A stretch of 64,000 bases of DNA from Aidingimonas halophila (GCF_900106955.1 NZ_FNNI01000004.1:248001-312000), one strand, 5' to 3'; shown: positions 1 to 9,546, numbered from the stretch's first letter. Notes: generated from the sequence alone by a model not told the origin. A program made the numbers and translations.

Positions 1-1142
1 AACGTCCCGATCTGGGAGCCTTGCGCGCTTTGGGGTTTGCCGGCAGCGACCGTCAGGTGCTGGAACGTGCCGCGCGAGAGGCGCCGCCGGTGCTGAGGGC
101 AGTGTGTTCGGCATCGAGCATGTGGACGGCCAACGCCGCGACCGTTTCGCCTAGCGTCGATACGGCGGATGGCCGGGTTCACTTCACGCCGGCCAATCTG
201 CAGTCGAGCTTTCACCGCTATCTGGAGCCGGCGACGACGGCCCGAGTGCTGGCCGCGATCTTCCGGGACGAGGCGTGTTTCGCGCATCATCCGGTGCTAC
301 CGGCGACACCGGCGTTTTCCGACGAGGGTGCCGCCAATCACACGCGGCTGTGCGAGCGCTATGGTGAGGCGGGGGTTAACCTGTTCGTCTATGGGCGACG
401 TGCCTTTGGGGGCGATGTCGAACCCCGGCGTTATCCGGCGCGCCAGGCGCTGGAGGCCAGCCAGGCCATTGCCCGGCAGCATGGCCTGGGGGACCGTCAG
501 GCGGTATTCGCTCAACAGCATCCCGACGCCATCGATGCCGGTGTCTTCCACAATGATGTGATCGCCGTGGGCAACGGTCCGGTACTGCTTTACCACGACA
601 TGGCCTTTCGCGATGAAGAGAACACACTCGAGGCGATACGCGACACACTTTCGACGCCCTTGATCCCCGTGCGTGTGCCGAGCGAGGCGGTCAGTCTCGA
701 GGAGGCGGTGGCGTCGTACCTGTTCAATTCGCAACTCCTCAGCCAGCCCGATGGCAGCATGACACTGGTGGTACCGGGGGAGTGCCAGGAGAACGAGTCG
801 GTCTGGCGCACGATTCAGGACTTGTTGCTGGCCGGCTATAACCCGATCAGCGAGGTCATGGTCAAGGATGTGAAGCAGAGCATGCGAAACGGCGGCGGCC
901 CGGCGTGTCTGCGCTTGCGTGTCGTGTTGTCCGCCCGGGAACGTCAGGCGTTGTCCGGACGCGTGCTGTTGGACGAATCGCTTTACCATGAGCTGACCGC
1001 CTGGGTGGAGCGTCATTATCGCGACCGGCTGGTGCCGGATGACCTGGCCGATCCGCAGCTGGCCGAGGAAAGCCTGACCGCGCTGGATGAATTGACGCAA
1101 CTCCTGCAGATCGGTTCGGTGTATCCGTTTCAGCGAGCGTGA
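1..1142 (+). CDS. astB: N-succinylarginine dihydrolase, 5'-truncated by window edge
   Basis: Second enzyme of the arginine succinyltransferase (AST) pathway. It hydrolyses N2-succinylarginine to N2-succinylornithine, ammonia and CO2 in the cytoplasm. The reading frame is open from the first complete codon at position 3, so the gene starts outside the window. About 379 residues are present of the usual ~445. Family-typical stretches are [24 protein letters not shown] and, near the C-terminus, [15 protein letters not shown], which carries the catalytic cysteine of this amidinotransferase-fold family. The TTG at 21 is only an internal codon. In ast operons astE normally follows, but here a phosphatase gene follows after 135 bp, so this is probably the 3' part of the operon. 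Recognition is by motif and is very secure. Confidence 0.93.
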   Translation, partial: RPDLGALRALGFAGSDRQVLERAAREAPPVLRAVCSASSMWTANAATVSPSVDTADGRVHFTPANLQSSFHRYLEPATTARVLAAIFRDEACFAHHPVLPATPAFSDEGAANHTRLCERYGEAGVNLFVYGRRAFGGDVEPRRYPARQALEASQAIARQHGLGDRQAVFAQQHPDAIDAGVFHNDVIAVGNGPVLLYHDMAFRDEENTLEAIRDTLSTPLIPVRVPSEAVSLEEAVASYLFNSQLLSQPDGSMTLVVPGECQENESVWRTIQDLLLAGYNPISEVMVKDVKQSMRNGGGPACLRLRVVLSARERQALSGRVLLDESLYHELTAWVERHYRDRLVPDDLADPQLAEESLTALDELTQLLQIGSVYPFQRA

Positions 1143-1160
1143 TGGTTCCGCAAGTCCTGT

Positions 1161-1179
1161 TGGCCCGGCTCGCGGGCCA
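1161..1179 (+). terminator. possible terminator hairpin after astB
   Basis: TGGCCCG and CGGGCCA form a perfect 7-bp stem around a 5-nt loop, 18 nt after the astB stop codon. No strong T-tract follows, only a weak CCTTTCG further on, so termination efficiency is uncertain. Confidence 0.3.
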
Positions 1180-1277
1180 CCGAATCGTCATCCTTTCGTG
1201 ATGCAACGTTCATGACCCTGTCACCTGCCGCCGTTACTCCTATGGGTCCACCGTGACCTTTAGGAGGAGGCAAGACC

Positions 1278-3248
1278 ATGGTTTTCAATCGACGCGCGCA
1301 TTTCGAAGAGGCGGAAAACAGGCCCAGCAATCCGAATCTTCAGCACTCCATCGGTGAGATCATCGAACGCCGTTATTCCCGCCGCGGCTTCCTCAAGGGA
1401 GCCGGCTACGGCGGGCTCGGTGTGGCGGCCATCAGTGCCATGAATCCCCTGACGGCCGCCATTGCCGCCGACAGTGGATCCCTGGACCGTTTCGCCTTCG
1501 ATGAGATCACCCATGGTGTGGATACCACCCACCACGTTGCCGATGGCTACAATGCCGATATTCTCATTCGCTGGGGCGATCCGCTGTTTGCCGAAGCACC
1601 CACGTTCGATCCTCATGACCAGAGTGCCGATGCGCAGGAGCGTCAGTTCGGCTACAACAACGATTATGTCGGTTTCGTGCCGCTGGAAGGGCGCTTCGAT
1701 CACGGCCTGCTGGTGGTCAATCATGAATATACCAATGAGGAACTGATGTTCCCCGGCCTCCCGGGACCGTTGGATGCGCACGATTTCAGCGGAATGACCC
1801 GCGAGATGGTGGAAATCGAGAAAGCGGCGCATGGTGTCTCGGTCGTGGAAGTCAAGCGCGAGGGTGGACGCTGGCGCTACATTCAGGGTGGGCGCTACAA
1901 CCGTAGAATCACGCCTCGTTCGACCGAGATCGCGATTGCCGGCCCCGTCGCCGGTCATGATCGCGTCAAGACCGACGCCGATCCGGACGGCCGCACGGTG
2001 ATCGGTACGCTCAACAATTGTGCCGGTGGCGTGACGCCATGGGGCACCATTCTCACCTGTGAAGAGAACTTTCACGGTTATTTCCTGGGGGATGCCGAGT
2101 CCCATCCGGAAAAGGACAAACTCGAGCGCTATGGTGTACCGGGCCACTCCTATGCCTGGGGGGATTTCGATCGACGCTTCGATATCAGCCGTGAGCCCAA
2201 CGAACCGAATCGCTTCGGTTGGGTGGTCGAAATCGATCCCATGGATCCGCAATCCACGCCGGTCAAACGGACCGCACTGGGACGTTTCAAGCATGAAGGG
2301 GCGGCCAGCATGCTGACCGAAGATGGTCGGCTGGTGGTTTACATGGGAGACGATCAGCGTTTCGACTATGTCTACAAGTTCGTCAGCCGCGATGTCGTGA
2401 ATCATGCCGATCCGGCGGCCAACCGCGACCTGCTCGATCACGGCACGCTCTACGTGGCGCGTTTCGACGAGGACGGCAATGTCGACTGGTTACCGCTGGA
2501 ACATGGTGACGGACCGTTGACCGAAGAAAACGGTTTCGCCAGTCAGGCCGATGTCTTGATCGATACCCGCTTGGCTGCCGATGCCCTGGGGGCAACGCCG
2601 ATGGATCGTCCCGAAGATGTCGAGGGCAACCCGGCGACCGGCGATGTCTATATCATGCTGACCAACAACACCGAGCGCACCGAATCACAGGTCGACGCCG
2701 CCAACCCCAGGGAAGACAACACCTTTGGCCATATCGTCGAGATCATCACCGACGGCCAGCATACCGCGACGCAGAACCGCTGGGAGGTGCTGGTGCAGTG
2801 CGGCAACCCCGCCGACGGCGAGGTGGGAGCCATGTGGAATCCCGCGACGAGCGACGATGGCTGGTTCGCCGCGCCGGACAACTGTGCCGTGGATGCCCGT
2901 GGCCGTTTATGGGTGACCACGGATCAGGGCGGTAGTTGGTCGAAAACCGGCACGGCCGATGGCGTCTGGGCGCTGGAAACCGAGGGCGAGCGTCGCGGCA
3001 CAGGGAAGATGTTCTTCCGCGTGCCTGTCGGCGCGGAAATGTGTGGTCCCTGCTTCACGCCTGACGATACCGCCTTCTTCGTCGCCGTTCAGCATCCGGC
3101 GGCGGATGGTATCGAGGCGTTCGAGGGTCATGACGGTCGGTCCAGCTTCGAGAATCCGGCGACTCGCTGGCCGGATTTCCACGACGGCATGCCGCCACGT
3201 CCGTCACTCGTCTCCATCACCCGGAAAGGTGGGGGCACCATCGGTTGA
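1278..3248 (+). CDS. PhoX-like phosphatase, Tat-exported (DUF839)
   Basis: 656-residue protein of the PhoX/DUF839 family. Characterised members are Ca2+/Fe3+-dependent alkaline phosphatases that release phosphate from phosphoesters in the periplasm. A twin-arginine signal is visible: RRGFLKG at residues 35-41, followed by a glycine/alanine-rich hydrophobic stretch to about residue 65, so folded export by Tat is expected. The unusually long N-region before the RR is typical of this family. Internal motifs include NNCAGGVTPWGTILTCEENF and MDRPEDVEGNPATGDVYIMLTNN. A strong ribosome binding site (AGGAGG) lies 8 nt before the ATG. It stands alone between astB and a convergent lacI-type gene. Substrate is inferred from the family only. 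Confidence 0.9.
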   Translation: MVFNRRAHFEEAENRPSNPNLQHSIGEIIERRYSRRGFLKGAGYGGLGVAAISAMNPLTAAIAADSGSLDRFAFDEITHGVDTTHHVADGYNADILIRWGDPLFAEAPTFDPHDQSADAQERQFGYNNDYVGFVPLEGRFDHGLLVVNHEYTNEELMFPGLPGPLDAHDFSGMTREMVEIEKAAHGVSVVEVKREGGRWRYIQGGRYNRRITPRSTEIAIAGPVAGHDRVKTDADPDGRTVIGTLNNCAGGVTPWGTILTCEENFHGYFLGDAESHPEKDKLERYGVPGHSYAWGDFDRRFDISREPNEPNRFGWVVEIDPMDPQSTPVKRTALGRFKHEGAASMLTEDGRLVVYMGDDQRFDYVYKFVSRDVVNHADPAANRDLLDHGTLYVARFDEDGNVDWLPLEHGDGPLTEENGFASQADVLIDTRLAADALGATPMDRPEDVEGNPATGDVYIMLTNNTERTESQVDAANPREDNTFGHIVEIITDGQHTATQNRWEVLVQCGNPADGEVGAMWNPATSDDGWFAAPDNCAVDARGRLWVTTDQGGSWSKTGTADGVWALETEGERRGTGKMFFRVPVGAEMCGPCFTPDDTAFFVAVQHPAADGIEAFEGHDGRSSFENPATRWPDFHDGMPPRPSLVSITRKGGGTIG

Positions 3249-3263
3249 TACCTCGGGTATACG

Positions 3264-4301
3264 CTACGTACTATCGCCGACGAGCAGTTCGAACCCCACA
3301 TCGACCCGGTCCTGTTCGACCGGGCGGCCTTCGATGCGTGCAATGAGCTGTTCGGCGGCAATGCGGCCAATGGCTTCGCGGGGAGAGGCAATGGTCGTCA
3401 ACCTCGGTGTGACGGCCTGGCCGATGGGCAGACCGGTGAATCCGCACACAGCGATGTCCTCCGGCACACGAATGCCGTGACGTACGGCGTGAAGTACCGC
3501 ACCGGTCGCCAGGATATCGTCGGCAAAATGGATGGCGTCAGTCGTGGGGTAGCTATCCAGCACACGCTCCAGTGCGTCTCCCCCCACGGCGAAATCGCTG
3601 GGATCGTCCCATTCGAGTAGCGGTGCGTCCTGGCCGTGTTCGGCCAGCAGGTCGCGATGCCCCTCATACCTGAGGCGGGCGCGATAGTTGCCGCCCATAT
3701 GGGTGCCGGCATAGACCAGATGCCGATATCCCGTATCGAGCAGGTGGCGTGTCATGCAGCGTCCGGCCTGGTAATGCGACAGGCCCACATTGAGGTCGAT
3801 GGCATCGCCCAGTTCCATGATTTCAACGATCGGCTTGGGCCATTGCCGAAGCAGATCGGCACATCCCGGCTCGTGACGCAGGCCGGTCGTGACCAGGGCG
3901 GAGGACGACCAGCCGAAGAAGGTCTTCACCAACTCCCGTTCACGCTCCATGTTGTAGTCGGTATTGCCCAGCAGGATCTGATAGCCGTGTGCTTCGAAGG
4001 TGCGTTGCAGCCCTTGAATGACTTCGATGAACACCACATTGGAGAGCGATGGCACGATGACGGCGATGAATCGTGAATTGGCCGATGCCAGACTGCCCGC
4101 CACCATATTGCGAACATAACCCACCTTGTCGATGGCCGCCTCGACCCGGCGACGTGTCGATTCCCGGACGCTGTCCGGCGAGTTGAGCACACGCGAAACA
4201 GTGATCGAGGACACCTCGGCTTCCCGGGCGACATCGCTGAGCGTGGGACTATCGGAGCCCTTCCTGCGTCGCCGTTCCGGTGATTGTCGGCCATCAGTCA
4301 T
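3264..4301 (-). CDS. LacI-family repressor of the threonate/erythronate cluster
   Basis: 345-residue LacI/GalR-type regulator. The N-terminal helix-turn-helix (about residues 20-65) reads TLSDVAREAEVSSITVSRVLN and has the standard V-S-x-x-T-V-S-R-V-L-N hinge pattern. A periplasmic-binding-protein-like effector domain follows (IAVIVPSLSNVVFIEVIQGL, then VCGFTGLPIGQAVTPRLTTI). It resembles the gluconate (GntR) subgroup of LacI proteins. The gene is divergent from ltnD. The 220-bp gap holds a perfect 16-bp palindrome of the LacI-family type, so it most likely represses the ltnD-otnK-otnC-denD-TRAP operon and responds to a sugar acid or its phosphate. The effector is not deducible from sequence. 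AAGGAG precedes the ATG. Confidence 0.88.
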   Translation of the reverse strand: MTDGRQSPERRRRKGSDSPTLSDVAREAEVSSITVSRVLNSPDSVRESTRRRVEAAIDKVGYVRNMVAGSLASANSRFIAVIVPSLSNVVFIEVIQGLQRTFEAHGYQILLGNTDYNMERERELVKTFFGWSSSALVTTGLRHEPGCADLLRQWPKPIVEIMELGDAIDLNVGLSHYQAGRCMTRHLLDTGYRHLVYAGTHMGGNYRARLRYEGHRDLLAEHGQDAPLLEWDDPSDFAVGGDALERVLDSYPTTDAIHFADDILATGAVLHAVRHGIRVPEDIAVCGFTGLPIGQAVTPRLTTIASPREAIGRIAAEQLIARIEGRPVEQDRVDVGFELLVGDST

Positions 4302-4453
4302 GTCTTGCTCCTTGCCCAGGATGTCGTGTCGCGATTCCCGGCCCCCGATCGGTAACGCCAGGGAAACCGATAGTGACTCCCTGCGAAAATCTAGACATTA
4401 GTCGGAGTTGTCTTTGTCATCCTTGCGTCTCTCAGGCGCATCATCTAAATATG

Positions 4454-4469
4454 ATGTTAGCGCTAACAT
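4454..4469. promoter_or_regulatory. LacI-family operator palindrome
   Basis: ATGTTAGCGCTAACAT is a perfect 16-bp palindrome with a central CpG, the architecture bound by LacI-family dimers, and it resembles operators of the gluconate-repressor subgroup. It lies 55 bp upstream of the ltnD start and 153 bp from the start of the divergent regulator gene. It is therefore placed to control the catabolic operon and possibly to autoregulate the repressor. Confidence 0.75.
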
Positions 4470-4524
4470 GAATAGCCGACACCACGACTTTTGGCAAGCA
4501 TTCACACGCAAAGGGAGTCCTCGA

Positions 4525-5466
4525 ATGCCACAGCAATCCGCATCGAACACCATTGGCATCATCGGCCTGGGAGCGATGGGTGCGGGGATGGCAACTGCCA
4601 TGCGCGATGCGGGACTGAACGTCATCGGGTGCGATGTATCGGCACAGGCGCGTGAGGCGCTCGAGGCCCAGGGGGGGCGATGCGTGGCGTCACCGAAGGC
4701 GCTGGCCGCCGAGTGCCGTGTCGTGGTGTTGGTGGTGGTCAATGCGGAACAGGTCGAGGCAGTGCTGTTCGGTGATGACGGCCTCGCCGGGTCGATGGCG
4801 CCGAACAGCCTGATCATGCAGTGCGCCACCGTAGCCCCGAGTTATGCCAGGTCGCTGGGAGGTCGTCTGGCCGATCGTGGGCTGTCGATGCTGGATGCGC
4901 CTATCAGTGGTGGCGCCACCAAGGCGCGACAAGGCGAGCTGTCGGTAATGGCGTCCGGCAGTGAAGCGGCGTTCCAACTGGGGGCTGTCGCGCTCGACGC
5001 CATGGCCGCCAAGGTGCACCGGCTCGGAGATGAGCCCGGCGCCGGCTCCAGCGTCAAGCTGGTCAATCAGCATCTGGCCGGGGTTCACATCGCTGCCGCC
5101 GCCGAAGCCATGGCCCTGGGCATCCGAATGGGTCTGGATCCGCACGCCTTGTACGACGTCATCACGCACTCCGCCGGTAACTCCTGGATGTTCGAGAACC
5201 GTGTCCCTCACATCCTGTCAGGCGATTACACCCCGCTGTCTGCCGTGGATATCTTCGTCAAGGATCTCAACCTGGTACACCAGACCGGGAGGGAACTGAC
5301 GTTGTCGATGCCGGTGGCCGCCAGCGCCCTGCAGCAATTCACCGCTGCCAGCAGTGCCGGACTGGGGCGCGAGGACGACGCGGCGGTCATCAAGGTGTAC
5401 CAACGACTGGCCGGATTGACACTACCGGCTGCCAACGATACCGATCATAGCGAGGTGACTTCATGA
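4525..5466 (+). CDS. ltnD: L-threonate dehydrogenase
   Basis: 313-residue NAD-dependent beta-hydroxyacid dehydrogenase that oxidises L-threonate at C2 to 2-oxo-tetronate/3-oxo-tetronate-level intermediates in the LtnD-OtnK-OtnC pathway. The Rossmann motif GIIGLGAMGAGMA is near residue 10, the substrate-loop motif DAPISGGATKARQG follows, and the catalytic lysine sits in GSSVKLVNQHLAG. SAGNSWMFENR is typical of LtnD. The start chosen is the ATG after AGGGAGT. An upstream in-frame start would run through the operator palindrome. The gene is first in the operon and its stop overlaps the next start by 4 nt (ATGA). Assignment rests on family motifs plus the otnK/otnC context. Confidence 0.87.
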   Translation: MPQQSASNTIGIIGLGAMGAGMATAMRDAGLNVIGCDVSAQAREALEAQGGRCVASPKALAAECRVVVLVVVNAEQVEAVLFGDDGLAGSMAPNSLIMQCATVAPSYARSLGGRLADRGLSMLDAPISGGATKARQGELSVMASGSEAAFQLGAVALDAMAAKVHRLGDEPGAGSSVKLVNQHLAGVHIAAAAEAMALGIRMGLDPHALYDVITHSAGNSWMFENRVPHILSGDYTPLSAVDIFVKDLNLVHQTGRELTLSMPVAASALQQFTAASSAGLGREDDAAVIKVYQRLAGLTLPAANDTDHSEVTS

Positions 5467-6755
5467 CATTGGTGCTGGGCGCGATTGCCGACGATTTCAC
5501 CGGGGCCACCGATCTGGCCAACAATCTGGTGCGTGCCGGCATGCGAACGGTACAGGTCATCGGTGTGCCGAATGACGGCGTGACGCTGGACGATGTGGAT
5601 GCCGTGGTGGTGGCTCTGAAATCCCGCACCTGTCCGGTCACGGAGGCGGTGAGCGACTCGTCGGCTGCACTGACGTGGCTGCAGGCCCAAGGGGCCCGGC
5701 AGATCTTCTTCAAGTACTGTTCGACATTCGATTCGACCGACGAGGGGAATATCGGCCCCGTGGCCGATGCCCTGCTCGATCGTCTGGGAAGCGAGCAGAC
5801 CGTGATGGTCCCGGCGTTTCCCATCAATGGACGTACCGTCTATCAGGGCCACCTGTTCGTGGGCAACCGTCTGCTCAACGACAGTGGTATGGAAAAACAT
5901 CCGCTCAATCCCATGACCGATGCCGACCTGGTGCGGGTACTGTCACGACAGACGCCGTATCCGGTGGGGCTGCTGTCCCGTCCTGTGCTGGCGGGAGGGT
6001 TCGAGGCGACGCATCAGCGGTTGCAGTCGTTGCGCGATGAGGGCGTGCGTCATGTGATATGCGACACCCTGGATGAGCATGATCTGGAAACGCTGGCGGC
6101 GGCCGTCGTGGAGTATCCGCTGGTGACCGGTGGATCCGGATTGGGACAGGCGTTGCCGTCGGAGTATCGTCGCCTTGGCTGGTTGGCCGATGTCGATGAG
6201 CCGGGAAAATTGGTGCCATCCAGCGGGGCAGCGCTGGTCGTATCCGGTAGCTGTTCCCGCATGACACTGGCTCAGGTCGATCATTTCCTGGCCGACCACG
6301 CCGGATTCGGCCTGGACCCTCTGGCGCTGACGGAAAACGACGAGCAACTCGAAAAGGCGTTGGCCTTTGCCCGAGAGCGGTTGTTCGGCAGCGACGGCTC
6401 TGCCGAACCGGTATTGCTGTATGCCTCGGCAGCACCGGAAAAGGTCGAGAAGGCTCAGGAGCAACTCGGGGTCACAGAGGCCGGCGCCGTGGTCGAGCGT
6501 GCCTTGTCCTGGCTCTCGAAAGTGCTGGTCGAGGAGGGAGTCGGGCGACTCGTGGTGGCTGGCGGCGAAACCTCCGGCGCGGTGGTCTCGGCATTGGGCA
6601 TCCGCGAATTGCGCATCGGGGAACAGATCGATCCGGGGGTGCCCTGGACCCAGGCCCCCATATCGGGCCGTGATGCGCCCCTGTCACTAGCACTGAAATC
6701 CGGCAATTTCGGCGATATCGATTTCTTTTCACGGGCGTTCGAGGTGTTGCCATGA
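5463..6755 (+). CDS. otnK: 3-oxo-tetronate kinase (DUF1537 family)
   Basis: 430-residue DUF1537 acid-sugar kinase. It phosphorylates 3-oxo-tetronate at the 4-hydroxyl with ATP. The N-terminal substrate-binding domain starts with GAIADDFTGATDLANNLVRAG and contains the family motif KYCSTFDSTDEGNIGPV. The C-terminal nucleotide-binding domain carries VSGSCSRMTLAQ, VVAGGETSGAVV and the end motif ALKSGNFGDIDFF. Translation is coupled to ltnD and otnC by ATGA overlaps on both sides, so the three enzymes are made together. Position between ltnD and the class II aldolase gene is the arrangement described for threonate and erythronate catabolism. Confidence 0.92.
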   Translation: MTLVLGAIADDFTGATDLANNLVRAGMRTVQVIGVPNDGVTLDDVDAVVVALKSRTCPVTEAVSDSSAALTWLQAQGARQIFFKYCSTFDSTDEGNIGPVADALLDRLGSEQTVMVPAFPINGRTVYQGHLFVGNRLLNDSGMEKHPLNPMTDADLVRVLSRQTPYPVGLLSRPVLAGGFEATHQRLQSLRDEGVRHVICDTLDEHDLETLAAAVVEYPLVTGGSGLGQALPSEYRRLGWLADVDEPGKLVPSSGAALVVSGSCSRMTLAQVDHFLADHAGFGLDPLALTENDEQLEKALAFARERLFGSDGSAEPVLLYASAAPEKVEKAQEQLGVTEAGAVVERALSWLSKVLVEEGVGRLVVAGGETSGAVVSALGIRELRIGEQIDPGVPWTQAPISGRDAPLSLALKSGNFGDIDFFSRAFEVLP

Positions 6756-7399
6756 GCGTACGAAACGAGAGCCAGTTGCGCGAGCAGATCACGGTGCTTG
6801 GCAAGTCGTTGTTCGACCGCGGCCTGACCATGGGCTCCAGTGGCAATATCAGCGTACGACTGGAAGACGGTGGCTGGTTGATGACGCCCACCAATGCCTG
6901 TCTGGGACGGCTCGACCCGGCCCGGATATCGCACCTGGATGCGCAAGGGAGAGAGATAGACGGCGACAAGCCAACCAAGGAGACGTTCCTGCACATGGCG
7001 ATGTATGCCGAACGTCCTCACTCCCAGGCCATCGTTCACTTGCACTCGACACATTCGGTGGCGGTGTCCTGTCTGCCTGATATCGATCCACATGACTGCA
7101 TCCCGCCATTGACGGCCTACTATGTCATGCGCGTCGGTCGATTGCCGCTGGTGCCTTACCACCTCCCCGGTGACCCGGCGCTGGGCGATGCCGTCCAGGG
7201 GTTGGCAGGCAAGCACAGTGCTGTGTTGCTGGCCAATCATGGCCCGGTAGTGGCCGGCAAATCGCTGGAGGCGGCGGTGTATGCCACCGAAGAACTGGAA
7301 GAGACCGCCAAGCTCTTCCTGTTGCTGCACGGTCGCAATCCTCGTGCCCTGACCGAGGAACAAGTGGCGGAATTGGAAGCCCGTTTTCCGCGGGATTGA
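6752..7399 (+). CDS. otnC: 3-oxo-tetronate 4-phosphate decarboxylase
   Basis: 215-residue class II aldolase/adducin-fold protein that decarboxylates 3-oxo-tetronate 4-phosphate to dihydroxyacetone phosphate, the exit point into glycolysis. Visible motifs are GLTMGSSGNISVRL (phosphate loop), the metal-binding IVHLHSTHSVAVS and LLANHGPVVAG with the third metal histidine. The length is normal. It overlaps otnK by 4 nt. A related family member, L-fuculose- or ribulose-phosphate aldolase, is excluded mainly by the direct linkage to otnK. Confidence 0.9.
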   Translation: MSVRNESQLREQITVLGKSLFDRGLTMGSSGNISVRLEDGGWLMTPTNACLGRLDPARISHLDAQGREIDGDKPTKETFLHMAMYAERPHSQAIVHLHSTHSVAVSCLPDIDPHDCIPPLTAYYVMRVGRLPLVPYHLPGDPALGDAVQGLAGKHSAVLLANHGPVVAGKSLEAAVYATEELEETAKLFLLLHGRNPRALTEEQVAELEARFPRD

Positions 7400-7447
7400 T
7401 GACGTCACCACAACAATGACATCGCCAAATCGGGAGTGAAGTCTGCC

Positions 7448-8416
7448 ATGCATGTATTGATGACCGGTGCGGCCGGGTTTCTCGGCCAACGTCTGACCCG
7501 GGCCCTGATCGAACGTAACGCGCTCGATGGACGGGCGCTCTCACACCTGACGCTGGTGGATCAGATGGAGGCGCCGATTCCCTCCGATGCCGCCTGTTCG
7601 GTGGACACCCGAGCCCTGGATATTACCGCCGACGGTGCGATGGATGCGGTACTCGATACACGCCCGGATGTCATTTTCCACCTCGCGGCCGTGGTCAGTT
7701 CGGCGGCCGAGGCCGATTTCGATCTGGGCATGCGGGTCAATTTCGACGCCACGCGGGCCTTGCTGGAAGTGTGTCGGTCACGCGAACTGTCGACGACCCG
7801 GCTGATCATGGCCAGCTCCGTGGCGGTCTACGGGGGGGACATGCCCGAGGTGCTCGATGACATGACGGCGTTGCAGCCGCAGAGCTCCTACGGCACCCAA
7901 AAGGCCATGTGTGAGCTGCTGATCAATGACTACAGTCGTCGCGGTTTCGTCGACGGCCGGGTATTGCGTTTGCCCACCATCGTGATCCGGCCGGGCCGAC
8001 CCAATGCCGCGGCATCGAGCTTCGCCTCAGGCATTCTGCGTGAACCGCTCAACGGTGAGGAGACCGTGTGCCCCGTACCGACCGATCTGGAACTGTTCGT
8101 GATGTCACCGGACCGTGTCATCGAGGCACTGTTGCATGGTGCTGATGTCCCGGGTGCGGATTTCGGAGCCTCGCGCAGCCTGATGTTGCCGGGGCTGACG
8201 GTACGCGTCGATGAGATGCTGGAAACGTTGCGTGAGGTGGCCGGTCAGGAGGCGCTGGATCGGGTCAGCTACGAGCGTGATCCACGCATCGAGTCGATCG
8301 TCGCAAGCTGGCCGCCGCGTTTCGAGACACATAAGGCACAGCGATTGGGATTCAAAGGCGATGATAGCTTCCGCGATATCGTCGACGCCTACCTCGAGGA
8401 ATCACGCAAAGCATGA
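7448..8416 (+). CDS. denD: D-erythronate dehydrogenase (extended SDR)
   Basis: 322-residue NAD-dependent epimerase/dehydratase-fold enzyme of the DenD group, which oxidises D-erythronate to 2-oxo-tetronate. The nucleotide-binding motif GAAGFLGQRL is at residues 7-16. The active-site tyrosine and lysine lie in SSYGTQKAMCELL, and the substrate-loop sequence LRLPTIVIRPGRPNAAASSF is typical. The ATG is preferred over an in-frame GTG 12 nt upstream because GGGAGTGAAG lies at the right distance before it. It follows otnC after 48 bp. The expected partner isomerase OtnI is not encoded in this cluster. Confidence 0.87.
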   Translation: MHVLMTGAAGFLGQRLTRALIERNALDGRALSHLTLVDQMEAPIPSDAACSVDTRALDITADGAMDAVLDTRPDVIFHLAAVVSSAAEADFDLGMRVNFDATRALLEVCRSRELSTTRLIMASSVAVYGGDMPEVLDDMTALQPQSSYGTQKAMCELLINDYSRRGFVDGRVLRLPTIVIRPGRPNAAASSFASGILREPLNGEETVCPVPTDLELFVMSPDRVIEALLHGADVPGADFGASRSLMLPGLTVRVDEMLETLREVAGQEALDRVSYERDPRIESIVASWPPRFETHKAQRLGFKGDDSFRDIVDAYLEESRKA

Positions 8417-8526
8417 AGAGGTAGGTGGCGCGGGTAACCGGGGTACATGACAGGCCCCTGAGCAAGGTTCAGCGGTGAATCCGTTGGCCAACCATCAAAG
8501 CGCAAACTCCGTAGGAGGATATAACA

Positions 8527-9531
8527 ATGACAGCACGCTTCGCTCGCAGCGCATTGAGTGCCGCCATCGCCGGTGCATCGACACTGGCATTGGCCACCGT
8601 CAGTCTCAATGCTCAAGCTCAGCAAACCATCACGATCGGACACACCACCTCCGACAATTCCCACTATTCGGTGGGGGTCGATGCCTTTGCCGAAAAACTG
8701 GAAGAACTCAGCGACGGCGCCTTCGTCGTCGACGAACAGCCGTCCGGTGCCCTGGGCGGGGAGCGCGACATGATCGAGGGGCTACAGATCGGCACCCTGG
8801 ATGCAGTCGTTACCTCGACCGGACCATTGGGCAATTTCGTTCCCGAGACCTATGTGCTGGACCTGCCGTTCCTGTTCGAGGACTACGATCACGCCCGCTG
8901 TATCCTCGATGGCGAGATCGGTCAGGACCTCCTGGATAAGGTGGAAGAGAACGATCTTGTCTCCCTGGCCTGGACGGAGAACGGGTTCCGTCACATGACC
9001 AACAGCGATCGGGATATCAAGACGCCTGAGGATGCCGAGGGTCTGAAGATCCGCACCATGGAGAACGAGATGCACATGGCGGCCTTCGAGGAGATGGACG
9101 TTCAGCCGACGCCGATGGCATTCCCTGAACTGTTCACCGCGCTGCAGCAAGGCACGGTTGACGGGCAGGAGAACCCCATTTCCGTCATTCTGACCAGCAA
9201 TATGTGGGAGGTTCAGGATCGTCTCTCGTTGACCGGTCACGTCTATTCACCGGCCATCATGCTGGCGTCGCCGGTATTGTGGGACGAGCTGAGTGAAGAA
9301 GAACGGGAGTGGTTCACCGAGGCGGCTCGCGCTGGCGCCGAAGCCACCCGTGCCGAAGTATCCCGGCTCGAGACCGAAGGGGTCGAAGAGCTCAAGGAGA
9401 AGGGTATGACAGTGGTCGAGGACATCGACAAATCCCGCTTCCAGGAAGCCGTCGAACCCTCGTACACGACATACACCGATGAATACGGCAGTGAAATGCT
9501 GGATCGCATCCGCAATAACGACGACTGCTGA
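8527..9531 (+). CDS. dctP: TRAP transporter substrate-binding protein (DctP type)
   Basis: 334-residue periplasmic solute receptor of a tripartite ATP-independent transporter. A Sec signal peptide spans residues 1 to about 32 (ARSALSAAIAGASTLALATV, cleavage after AQA). The mature part begins QQTITIGHTTSDNSHYSVG. The conserved carboxylate-clamping arginine is in AEGLKIRTMENEMH, and QQGTVDGQENP is typical of the family. The ligand is predicted to be a C4-C5 sugar acid such as threonate, erythronate or apionate because of the surrounding genes. The binding pocket itself does not tell them apart. A strong GTAGGAGGA ribosome site precedes the ATG. A stable hairpin follows the gene. Confidence 0.9.
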   Translation: MTARFARSALSAAIAGASTLALATVSLNAQAQQTITIGHTTSDNSHYSVGVDAFAEKLEELSDGAFVVDEQPSGALGGERDMIEGLQIGTLDAVVTSTGPLGNFVPETYVLDLPFLFEDYDHARCILDGEIGQDLLDKVEENDLVSLAWTENGFRHMTNSDRDIKTPEDAEGLKIRTMENEMHMAAFEEMDVQPTPMAFPELFTALQQGTVDGQENPISVILTSNMWEVQDRLSLTGHVYSPAIMLASPVLWDELSEEEREWFTEAARAGAEATRAEVSRLETEGVEELKEKGMTVVEDIDKSRFQEAVEPSYTTYTDEYGSEMLDRIRNNDDC

Positions 9532-9546
9532 TTCCTCCCTGAACCC

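Noticed and set aside
297-1100. Long open frame antisense to astB
   Set aside because: It is the usual antisense frame in high-GC DNA, shows no family motif, and the sense strand encodes a clear AstB.
1260-2441. 393-codon frame antisense to the PhoX-like gene
   Set aside because: Composition is that of reverse-frame noise; the sense gene has a Tat signal and full family motifs.
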